Assembly (NCBI RefSeq): GCF_030704535.1
Contig: NC_081808.1
Span: forward strand, 19,590,501 to 19,654,500
Direction: 5' to 3'
DNA length: 64,000 nucleotides
DNA from: Vitis vinifera
Taxonomy: Eukaryota; Streptophyta; Magnoliopsida; Vitales; Vitaceae
Shown here: piece by piece, positions 46,440-64,000 of the stretch
Layout of the letters: each line of letters starts with the position of its first letter
Numbering within the stretch: position 1 is the first letter of the stretch
Notes under the pieces: generated by a model
Told to the model about the DNA's origin: nothing
Databases searched by the model: none
Seen by the model: the letters and a program-made list of their open reading frames with translations, nothing else
Made by a program: the position numbers and the translations under genes

Positions 46440-49400
46440 CAATGTGAGAACTTGAACCTTCCACTTCATTTATTAGAATTGACCCTTCTTCATATAAAAG
46501 ATTTTTCAATTCTTCAACATCTAGCTCTATTGGCTCATCCTCATCAACCATCCAAAAATTTGTCTCATCAATGCATGCATAGTCAATGGGATCATAGGTT
46601 TTTTTCTTATTATAAAAGCTAAAAAAAGAAAAACATATAATTATTCATAATTGTGAATGAAATAATTTAAATTCAAAACAACTAAAAAAAACATTTATAC
46701 TGATCTTTTAACCTCAATTTATAATGAACGTATACAAGATCATTAAGTCTTTGATGTTTCAATCTATTCATTCTTTTGGTATGTATATGTTCAAAGACAC
46801 TCCAATTCCTCTCACATTAAAAAAAAAAACGATGCAGTTTGACTCAATATTTGAATGCCCAACTTTTGCAAATGCGGTGCACTATAAGCTTCCACCATTC
46901 ATCTAGTTACCATTTTCACATTAAAAATAAGAAAAAAAAAACATTAGCAAGTTTAAAATATTAAATAGTCAATAGGTAACTAATGAAAAAAAACAAATAC
47001 ACTAATAAATTAAAATTATCTTTTACCAAGTTGAAGTATTTCACGTGAAGAATTCCCAAGGTCTCTTTCAAAACTTCTCAATCAATCACGAAACAACTTC
47101 ATTTCATTCATCGTATCAAACTTGCCTTTCGGAACTTTCTGATCAATAACATCTATGACACCTCCAATATCAGTTGGCTTATTACAATAGTTTTCCTTAT
47201 CATATTGAAAACATGGATTCAACCAATACGTTGTTGAATGAATGTTTTTCTTTAGTTATTGATCTCAATATTGCTTTATGATCTCTGTATAAGGCTTGTA
47301 TAGTCTTCTTTTGTTATGGTTAAATAATTTATTGATGCCTTCATACATATATCCCATCAAAGGTCTCTTATCACAATAAAAAATACGCAATAAGCACATT
47401 AGTGGAGACATGAAATTCACAACTATTAAACAATAATTCCAAAATCTATTAACCAAGATAATGGAAACTGCAACTCTGCTTTTATTACCCCTTGAATATC
47501 TAGAGTCCGCAAAGAACTTGCTAGTCACAAAAACTTGCAAGTCATATTTATGATCATGAAGACTCTTAAGTGCAATGAATGTAATAATAAAGCGAGTTGC
47601 ACTAGGTCGAAGATTCTCTATTCATCCTTCTTTTTTTCTTAACCAACTTAACAAAGTAACATAATTATACACAAAAATTGTCACCTTTGATGCATGTCTT
47701 ACAAGTTCAGCAACATGGTCCATCTTACTAATATCCTCAAAGGTTAAATTAAGACAATGAGCTACACAAAGTGACCAATTGATGTGTTTATGCTTCTGAG
47801 AAATCGATCTCCAAATGGCCACAAAATTTGTTGCATTATCAATTACTACATGAACTACATTGAGTGGACCCACCCATTCAATCACCTCATCAAATAACTA
47901 AAACAAATTAGTTGCATTCTTGACAATATCTGAAGCATCAACATATTTCACAAACAATATTCCTTCATGACAATAAACAAGGAATTTGATGAGTGTTCTT
48001 TGTTTATTATCTATCCAACTATCACTCATTATTGTACACCCCAACTTTTGCATAAATTGCATGATAAGAGTCCACAAGTAACTGAATTTCCTTCTTGGCA
48101 TCCTTTAAAAGATTAACCCACAATTGATGGTAATTTGGACCCTTATATCCAGAACCAATTATAGATATAACATCCAACATTGACTTGAAGTAGAAGGAAT
48201 TCACAACATTAGTAGGAATGCATGCATCGTAAAAGAATCTCCCAACAACCATATTTGCCCTCCAAACAACTTATTTCCCAACTAATACACTCCTCATCGA
48301 AGGTTGAGCTTCTTAAGTATTTTTTGGTGCAAAATACTTATCCACTATTGACTTTTTTCTTTTTTCCACTACTAGCTACCATAGGATTTTGTATTTCTTG
48401 AACCTTTTTTTCACCTTCTGTCATATCCCTTTCGAATTGTGACACATTAAGACCATAAGGATTTCTATATTCATATGCTTCTTGGGTCGCTTTCTTGGAA
48501 TTCACAAACTTTTGCAAATAATTTTTTGTTCGAAACCTAACATTAGGAAAAACTGATTTACAAAGACCAATATTCTCTTTCACTTCAGTAAGGTGTTGCT
48601 TCATTTTATGAATACCCCCACTTTTTGCAACTTTTTTACAATACAATCGAATGAGAGTTTTCTTTCCATTTGTATATCTTTCTTTAGAAACATGCTCTCA
48701 TGCAAGTCAGTATGAATTGACAGTTGAATCTTGATCAAAGGATGGGGTCAAGATTGATTACATTTTTTATTTATCTATCAAATTATAAACAAAAATCACA
48801 ATTTTAATTATAAAATTAAATAATCAAGTCATCAACAATTTAATTTTTTAAAAAATAAAAAAATTCAAGTCATCAACAATTTATAAAAACCTCACATTAA
48901 TTTAGAGAATCAAGTCATCATTCATCAACAACTTAAAAAATCAAAGGATTAAAAAAAAAATTGAAATTTATTACCAAATTTTTTTTCAAAATGAGAAATT
49001 TACTTTCAAATAAAATATTTATTGAAAATTTAAAAATCAGAATTTTGTTTGAAAATCAACAAATTATTTTAATTCCTAATGTTTTATTTTTTCAATGATT
49101 TCATTAATTTATTTAAACTCAAATAAAAAAAATTTAAATCAATATAAAATTTTAAAAAAATGAAAATAAAGTGTATATATATATATCTAAAGTCTAAACT
49201 AAATAAAATATGTAAATGATTCAACTTTCCATTGTAATAAATAAATCAACAAAAATTTCAATAATTTCAAAAAATTAAAATTTCAATTTGCAATAAATAA
49301 ACAAATGAAAAAATTATAAAAATTAAATATTAAACATAACATTAAAATTATAATCAACAAAACATTAAGACATTAAATATAAAATATAACAATTATTATT

Positions 49401-49746
49401 ATTTTTTTAAAAATGGAAGTTTAAGATTTCACTTGCTTCTCAACGGCAGGAAGGTGTGTCGGCGACGAGAAAGTGGGGGTCCGTCTACAATAGGCGGGCT
49501 GACGGCAAGCAGGGACGACAAGTGTCGACAACTGTTGCTCAAGCTAGGACGATCGCAAAGGGTGAAGAAAATATGGTTTTATAGTCATCAAAACGACGTC
49601 GCTTTGATGCTGTAAAAAATAAATAAATAAATAAAATTGTTTGAATCGTCCGGTTCACTTGTCAGACAGTCGATTCACCTAATCCAATTCCGGTTCATCG
49701 AACCAAATCGAAACTGTGACCGTCCGGTCCGATTTTTAAAACCATG
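46440..49746 (-). mobile_element. Broken autonomous hAT transposon (BED finger / DUF659 / dimerisation domain)
   Basis: Read on the - strand, the pieces appear in the correct order with stops and frame changes. They are a BED-type region (CKKVAKSGGIHKMKQHLTEV, about 48585-48645), DUF659 with SYHAIYAKVG, CTIMSDSWIDNKQRTLIKF and VKYVDASDIVKNATNLF (47898-48110), and transposase-core phrases such as GPLNVVHVVIDNATNF (47820-47870) and CVAHCLNLTFEDISKMDHV. The C-terminal part follows, with LKHQRLNDLVYVHYKLRL near 46720-46780 and IDYACIDETNFWMVDEDE near 46510-46590. The GC-rich 49440-49600 is probably its 5' leader. CCGGTCCGATTTTTAAAACC at 49723-49742 is a candidate right end; the other terminus was not found. 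No intact transposase remains. Confidence 0.75.
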
Positions 49747-50930
49747 AAAAGATCAATAAAGGACACAAGATCATGCATCAAGGGAAGAGTTTCAAATTTG
49801 AAAAATATTTTCAGGTCTTTATGCATGTAAGGTTGACATGTACTAAGTAAGGATTGCATTAGCATGTTCAAAGTCATCAAACCTTTTCACTTTTGATGAA
49901 ATTCTCATTCAATTTATTTGTCAACTATCACAAGCTTTTTAAAAAAATTGATGAAGTGAAAACCGTCTTTCAATTGATGTCATTAAAACTTAAAAGGTTT
50001 TCCAAGATTGTTAGAAGTATAATCTAGCCAATTCCTCAACTTTTTAATGCTTAAAAATTACAAAATTGTAAAAATGGAAAATCAAAAGAGCTACTAGTCA
50101 ACCACTTGATTAACCGATTAAGTAGGTTTGAAGATGAGACTAACGAATGGATACTAATCTCATAATCAATGGAGTTCTTAACTTTTCAACTATCACCGAT
50201 AGCCCTTAATGGATAGTTGTTGATCTATACCTAGTCAATTAGTTACATTGAAATTGTGTCTAATAGCTAATTTCAATTTCAAACTCTTATTTAAAGTTCT
50301 TGGACTTTATTTATGAGGTTAGTAAAAATCATTCATGCTTTACATTAAAGAGTTTTCATTGTTTTCTTTGAGTACACCTACCCCTAAACTTGAAAATTAG
50401 TGCATGTTTGATCATAATTTTCCATTTGTAGTTGAACTTCATTGTAAACTAGAAATTTTAAAAAATGAAGTAAATCAAGTTAATCACCTATTGTATCTTT
50501 TGTGATGATTTGTTTTAAGTGTGATGTATTACTTCATTGTAAGTCCTATCCAATATGCATCACATACACTAGTACACTCATAATGGAAAATTTATCCTGA
50601 TAGTTAAAGACAAGTCATCTCTCTAATTAAAAATTAGTGCACTACAATTTCTATTGGATTGCCCAAATCCATGAACTGATTGTAAACAACTTATCTATTT
50701 ACAAAAAACTCATGACTTGTATCATTTGTGTAAATTCTAATGCACCAAAGTCATGTACAATATAAGAAAGATAGGTTGAATGTTTAAATCAATGTTAATG
50801 CATAAAAAGGATAGCAAAGAAATAGTCAAGTGTGATTTTGTTACATTATATTTTGCTTTTAAAGGCTCGATCCCAATAGGAAATATGTACAAGATGATTA
50901 CAACTAAAGTTGGTTTTTTAAGCTAAAAGT
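49747..50930. other. AT-rich spacer between hAT and Copia remnants
   Basis: I see no coding exon. It may be the eroded 5' part of the Copia element that follows, but nothing diagnostic such as a primer-binding site was found. Confidence 0.4.
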
Positions 50931-50934
50931 ATTT

Positions 50935-52340
50935 TTTTGCCACTAGATAATCAAAGTCAACATAAGTTGTCTTGTTGCAAGAGCATCGGAGGGCTACTAT
51001 AATAGATGAATATCTTACTCTTCTAAGAAATGAAACTTAGTATCTTGTTCCTTTTCTTGTGAGCAAAAAAAGTGATTGGGTGTGAGTGGGTGTTCAAGAT
51101 TAATATATATATATATATATGACACTATAAATAAATATAAGGCTAGGTTTGTGGCAAAGAGATTTCACCAAAAAGTAGGTTTTAACTCTAACGAAACCCT
51201 CAACCTAGTGATAAAGCCAAGTGCAATCATAGTAGTGCTAATTATAGCTCTTACTAGGAATATTAGATGGTTAGACATTAGCAATACATTTTTTTAATGT
51301 AAAGTTTGCAAGAAGAAGTATTCATGGAGCAACCCCTTAGTTTCAAATATCCCAAATCACCAACATTAGTGTGTAAGTTGCATAATTTCTTATATGAACT
51401 TAAGCAAGCTCCAACAATTTGGTTTGAGAAACTAAATGGTGCTCTCATTTCTTATGGATTTGTTTCATTGACACCTGATCAATCCATTTTCATCATAATT
51501 ATATCATGTCATTCTACTTTTGTTTTGGTATATAGATGACATTTTGGTCATTGATAGCAACAATGAAGAAATGTAACTCTTGATTAAAAAAATGAACCAA
51601 AGATTTACATTAAAAAACTTTGGCATAGTTCATTACTTTCTAGGTATTCAAGTAAAGCGTACGACTGAAGGTATTCACCAATCACAAACCAAATATATTA
51701 AGAATGTATGTTATGGAGCTAAGATACAATGCCAAAGTAATAACACTCCAATGATGTAGCTTGAACCTATCAACTTATAGAAATGATCCCGGTTAGAATG
51801 CTCAACTCTATTGAAGCATTGTAAGGGTTCTACAATATCAAAAGGGCTAAGATCTCTTATTGTGTCAACCATAGATGTTAATTCATGAAAAATCCTTTAG
51901 AAGTTCACTCATAGATAGTAAAGGGGATTCTAAGATACTTAGCTAATTCATTTGAATGTGGATTGCATCTCGAGAAATCTTAAAATCTAGATTTGGCGGG
52001 GTTCAAAGATGTTGATTAGGCCAGGAATTAAAATGATCAAAGGTTAATACTTAGGATCCAATTTAGTATCTTGTATTCTAAAAAGCAACATATCACTTTT
52101 AGATCTTTGATAAAAGTTGTATATATGAGTTTGACAAGTGTTGTGGTAGATATCTCATGGCTATATTCATTACTTAGTGAAGTAAAGATAATAGCTTCCA
52201 AAACTTCGATTGTATGGCATGATAATTTGCATACCATTATACAAGTTGCAAATCCTATTCTAAATGCTCGAACTAAGCACATTGAGCTTGATTTTTATTT
52301 TGTACAACGAATTTTTTTCAAAAAGAAAATATAATTCAAA
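50935..52340 (+). mobile_element. Degenerate Ty1/copia retrotransposon (reverse transcriptase to RNase H)
   Basis: Frames interrupted by stops read through typical Copia landmarks. These are EYLTLLRNET near 51010, INKYKARFVAKRFHQKVGF (51125-51183), RWLDISNTFF near 51270, EVFMEQPLSFKYP then LVCKLHNFLYELKQAP (51315-51415), YIDDILVIDSNNEE near 51530 (the YxDD active-site region), FLGIQVK then QTKYI (51640-51700), and the RNase H end IQVANPILNARTKHIELDF (52240-52300). A (TA)n microsatellite (51104-51121) interrupts the reading just before INKYKA. No LTRs were recognised. Confidence 0.8.
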
Positions 52341-55030
52341 TATGCCCCATCCATTGAGTAATTTCTTAGACGTCAGCTTAGAGTAGAAGACTTGCTTACT
52401 CTAATTGTTAAAAAAAGCTCAATACATGTGTCACAACTCTAATGATTCTGCTAAGAAGTTATTAAAGACCTAATTGTTGTAAACTTTGTTTAAGCAACTC
52501 TATGAGATGTAATACCCTCTTAAAGCTATTTATTAAAACCATTTTTAAAAATGCCTAAAATCTATTTTAATAAATAAATAAAACATATTTGGAAATAAAT
52601 TCTCAAATTTTATTTACCCTTATTTTTTTCACGACATTTTCTCAATTTTTGTCCTCCTTTTAAGACAATTACACAAACACTCTAGTCCTTTTTCTTTCCA
52701 CCCTCGCTGAAGATTCTCACTTTCAACAATAGATGCATTCAAGGGATGACGTTGAACCAACCATATGGGCTTTGATATGGGTAAATCGCCTTAGGCCTGT
52801 TTGATGCCAGGTATTATTAGTCTACAATCCAATTTCAAATGAAACTTGGGCTGAACATGGGCTCTAAAACGGGGCCGTCCACACCTTGAACCCGTACTTA
52901 CTTTTGACATCAATAATTTAGAATTCTAAATTTAATTAATTAATTAAAAATTAAATATAAAAAAATTTGTAATTGAGTAGTATGCTTGTAATGTAAAATT
53001 TGACTCATTTTTATTTTAAAAAGATAAACTTTATTTATTTTTAATTTTATTTTTTTAATAAAATAAATCTGCTATGCTTCTATGAAAATGTTAATATTCA
53101 TATTTTTATAATATTTATAAAAATATATAATAATTTGTGATTATTCACATTTTATTAAAAACTAGTTATTTATGAATTATTTATAATTTTAAAATTATTT
53201 TTATTTTTAATAAAAATTTAATTAAATTTAGGTTATATTATATACATTGAAGGTGTAATTCTTTTTATAAAATCAAAATAAAAAAAAAACATTTTTCAAA
53301 ATAACTCATTTTAATAAGTTTTTAAATTTCTTATTTTTTGAAAAATTATTTTAAAAATAACTTGTATTGAAAGAATTAAAATACCTTTTTATTGAAAATG
53401 AATTAAAATCTTGTTTATAATAAGATTTCAATTATGTTTGAATCATTTTTTATATTTCATTTTCATCTTTACTTAAGTTATTCAAATACGTGAATTAATG
53501 AAAAAAATGAATGAGATGTAAATTTTTACTCACCCTGCATACTAAACATGATTAGGGGGTATTTACTATGCTGAAAATATTTACTTACAAAGCAAGGAAA
53601 ATTAATTAATTTTATTATTATAACATTTTGTAGATAATTTTTACGGTGATTTAAAAATTTCAAAAACCTTATTTAAATAGAATTAAAGACGAATAAAATT
53701 TATTTTTATAGAATTTACATTTAAAAAAAATCATTGATTTAAATTATGAAATGATTTTAAAATTTTGAAAATATTTATTTTTTGGGGCTTAATTAGATAA
53801 CAATCATTTTTACCAAATTTTAATTTTTAACTTGATAAAAATTTATAAAAAAAAAATTAGCAAAAATTTTAATTATAAGAGTTTTATAAGATTTGAATAG
53901 ATACCTAATATTTTTAATAGTTTAAAAATATTTTTATTAATTTTATTTTTTCAAATATAAAATTATTTATTTATTATTGAAGCATAACCATCAAAGAAGG
54001 TGTCCGACTAGCCTCCATGCCACATAGACAACAATGGCACTAATACAATGGAATGCTCGGATGCATTTTTCGGGCACACCCCTATCAAGTTTAAGTCAGA
54101 GATGAAATATTTGAGCAAAAGTTGTTTTAGAAAAAAAAAACAGCATACCTTTTTTGTGACCAACACTTGCTATTTATCTTTGCTCAAATATAATGTGTTC
54201 CTTGAGTGCTTTAATGGTACCTTTAATTGTATATTAAGACATTTAATGTGTCAATTAAGAGACTTCATGTCTATCATAGATATTGCTTGTCAAGCGTGAA
54301 TACATAGTGCCTGATTGATTTTTACCCTTCTAGCACCCTGGGTGGATGAATAAAGCTACATGGCTCTTGTACTATCTAGGTGGAGCTTGGGAATCATGCT
54401 ATACTATTATAAGCGTCCCACAATTATAATTATTTATTTTTAATACAAGGTTAAAATGAGTAATTTTTCCTAACACTTCCATTTCTTTCCTTTTCTAAAA
54501 TTAACAATATGCCTTAAGCCCCTAACTAAAGATCACAGTGGGATAGCGACAGGCATGGGCTCTGGCAAATGTTCATGCCCTCTCTTATTATTATTATTTG
54601 ATCTTACGTTTTTTTTCGGATTTATTTATTTATTTTATTTATAGAAAGAACTTTCCGCAACATTTGGACATTTTCCCTACGAGAGGGTATTTTAGGAATC
54701 TAGATTTGCTCCCACTTCCACATTCCAATCACGCAATAAGGAAGAAGGTGGGAGATTAGAAGACCACGTGGCTAGGGCGTGAGCTAATTTTGGTAGTGGC
54801 TAAAAAGGCCGCAACGCTTTCCTTCTCCGCAGCATAAGTTCGTGTATGAGTCTACGTAGCAAGGTGGTCAGCAACTCGGCATTTGAGGATTAATTTACAA
54901 AAAAGTTTCACTATATTAAATAAAATTGTATGGTTTGCTATGAAAATTAGAAAAAGTAATAGCAAAAAATTTTAAACCCCAAATTACCCCTTTCCAGGGT
55001 GGAGTGGTCTTCGAGAAGGCACTCCAACAA
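52341..55030. other. Gene-poor, very AT-rich region upstream of SDH1
   Basis: No supported gene. 52900-54000 is dominated by A/T runs and looks like decayed MITEs. The only frame of note (54048-54299, +) has no recognisable motif. Confidence 0.45.
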
Positions 55031-55039
55031 TTACATTTT

Positions 55040-55365
55040 GGCTATGTTTGGTTCCCGGAAAATTTGAGGGAAAATACGAGAGAAAGAAAATGCAAAGGAA
55101 AAGTAGAAGGAAAGAAAAAGTGAAGAAAAATAAAAAAATAGATTAAAAGTTGATAAATTATTTTTTTTGTTACTTCAAACTCATTTTATTTATTTTAACT
55201 CATCAATATAAAGATTAAATAATTTAAAAATACATAAGTTTTTAATTAGTTTTAATTATATTTGATTTTCTTTGATATTTTTTATAGGACAACCAAATAT
55301 GAGAAAATCATTTTCTTTAACATTTTTTTTCTTTCCTTTGTACTTTCCCGGAACCAAACATAGCC
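55040..55365. mobile_element. PIF/Harbinger-type (Tourist-like) MITE in the SDH1 upstream region
   Basis: The ends are near-perfect inverted repeats: GGCTATGTTTGGTTCCCGGA at the left and TCCCGGAACCAAACATAGCC at the right. The element is 326 bp, AT-rich and non-coding. It is flanked on both sides by TTT, consistent with a 3-bp target duplication. It ends about 270 bp before the SDH1 start codon, so it lies in or next to the promoter. The same family occurs twice in SDH1 intron 1. Confidence 0.8.
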
Positions 55366-55634
55366 TTTAGTTTTAGTTAATATGTTGTCCTAGAAATTGA
55401 AACAAAACGCGAGTGGCATATTGGTAGTTAGATAGGAAAAAGAGGGGCAGTAGGGTAACAGTCCCCCGCATCACAGGCATCAGCCATCGAGGAGCTGCGG
55501 CTTTTCCTTTAATATTTTCTCGATCGCTGTTCATATAACAAGCCTTCTGTGATCTTCCATCCTCTCACTCAGAGTCTCAGTCTCCCGGATATAAGCCACA
55601 GCCAGCGAGAGAGAGATACACACAGACGATAGAG

Positions 55635-62723
<7,089 letters not shown>

Positions 62724-62765
62724 AATGTTTGCACTTTTTGAGAAAATGTGAAAAGTCAAGGCTGC

Positions 62766-62771
62766 AATAAA
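62766..62771 (+). terminator. Polyadenylation signal of SDH1
   Basis: A perfect AATAAA lies 43 nt after the SDH1 stop codon. A cleavage site would be expected 10-30 nt further on. Confidence 0.55.
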
Positions 62772-64000
62772 TTATATGGGTGCACATTGACAATAATTGT
62801 GGCATTCATCAGTGTTAAAAACTGATACACTTTGAAGCACCTGTGAAATCTAGGAATCGGAATCTGGTTTTGGATTTGCATTAGTGAATAATGATTCTTA
62901 ACCCTTGTCAGTTTGATGATTATATTTTATGTCTGAATGTTTAAGAAAAAAGATGCTAGAATTGTGTTGCTCTTGGTTGAGTCACTGGCATGATTCCTGC
63001 GGGCAGAGCCTAAACACATTCACTCGATTTCATCGACTTCCCATGTGCTAGAGCATAGAATTGCAAAATTTCAGAATTTGTAATTCGAATTATGGTTGTC
63101 ACTGTTATGAAGGAAAGGACACTTTTTTTGACCCTATTAACTGGTTGCTGTATCAAGCATTCGACATGGTAAGAAATGTTGTGGTTCACTGCCCTGTTTA
63201 ACTGCTGCTGTTGGGAACAGAAAAAACAACGGAAGGTTAAAAAATAAAAATAATTTTAATTTCTTTTTTATTAAAAAAGTGATGCGACAGTTTTCCCACC
63301 TGACCTTTCAGTCTAGCTTAGCCTTCAGCCTGTCTGTGTTAGATAGAGAGAGAACGGGAAGGGCCACATTGAGCCAGGCTCGGTCAGATTCATGCCTTAA
63401 ATCTGTTCATGTCTAATAAGTGGGTTGGGCCATCTTGGGTAGTCCCAACTAGAAATAACTCCAGGACGAAAAACTATTACAATACATACACCTTTTTATT
63501 GAGTGAGTGAATGTCACGGTGGTGAAGGGTTTCAGAGAAATGGGCAGTTGTCACTGCCATATTGTATAGTTGTTTTCTGAATTGCCTTTTCTGAATTACC
63601 TGGCCCCACCCTCCTCAAAAAATAATAAACGAAGCGAATTTACACCCTGAGTCCCATTATTATATGCAAGAAAAAGAAAACTTTTTGGTGCGTCGGCCAA
63701 TGAACTGCAACCTGTCATGTGCACATAGGCTGATGTGGCTGTGAGTACTAGGTGATATGGTAAAATCATGGCCCACTTTCTACTACTCCCCCCCATTAAA
63801 TCATGCAATATCCTCATACCAATTGATTATAAAGATTAAGACAGGAAAATTCTGACCCGTTCCTCCATTATTATATTACTCAACGTTGCAATTAGAGGAT
63901 AAAAGGGAGATCTATCTTCTACATCAAGTGGGCGTTTATATGTATATTTTTTGAAATCATTATTCTATTATTTAATTACAACCTTAATTATAGTTCTAAT
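62772..64000. other. Region downstream of SDH1
   Basis: The first few hundred bases may be alternative 3' untranslated sequence. After that I see no gene to the end of the window; the remaining frames are short and unrecognised. Confidence 0.45.

Overview
This is a plant nuclear window. Genes have many short exons separated by AT-rich GT-AG introns. There are six recognisable protein-coding genes, all on the + strand, lying among decayed retrotransposons, DNA transposons and MITEs. The proteins are eudicot-like. Grapevine (Vitis) is my best guess for the source, because the hAT and LINE remnants resemble families I associate with grape; that is inference from memory, not a search.

Layout: (1) 4-539 is a hAT-like MITE. 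(2) 2488-5676 is a 12-exon TauE/SafE (sulfite exporter-like) membrane protein gene. (3) 6256-6819 is an intronless ATL-like RING-H2 protein. (4) 9049-16558 is the SNF2 chromatin remodeler DDM1 (15 coding exons, 759 aa), with a tRNA-derived SINE in one intron and a spliced upstream ORF. (5) 17474-25643 is a two-exon gene for a 104-aa membrane protein, probably a small subunit of mitochondrial complex I. Its single 7.86-kb intron holds a MITE, a LINE remnant, a long microsatellite and a Copia remnant. (6) 25.7-38 kb is gene-poor. At 31.8-34.5 kb it holds a cluster of foldback elements, including a hierarchical palindrome. (7) 38265-41999 is the brassinosteroid C-22 hydroxylase CYP90B1/DWF4 (8 exons, 487 aa). 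(8) 42-55 kb is gene-poor, with a 30-G homopolymer, a broken hAT transposon on the - strand and a broken Copia element. (9) 55635-62723 is the flavoprotein subunit of succinate dehydrogenase, SDH1 (16 exons, 670 aa).

The genes do not form a pathway. Two link to mitochondrial respiration (SDH1 and the small complex I-like protein), one to epigenetic silencing of transposons (DDM1) and one to hormone synthesis (DWF4). The most interesting coding observation is in SDH1. Exon 2 contains a diverged, in-frame duplication of the second half of the FAD-binding motif, so the mature N-terminus carries about 33 extra residues. Other notable points are a GC-AG intron in SDH1, a nested MITE pair in its first intron, a site II promoter cluster at the small complex I-like gene, candidate brassinosteroid-response sites and a tandem G-box in the last intron of DWF4, and the foldback cluster. 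I found no operon-like, CRISPR or phage-type system, and none is expected here.

Exon boundaries were read by eye from splice sites, reading frame and remembered Arabidopsis homologues. Transcript ends are not determined.
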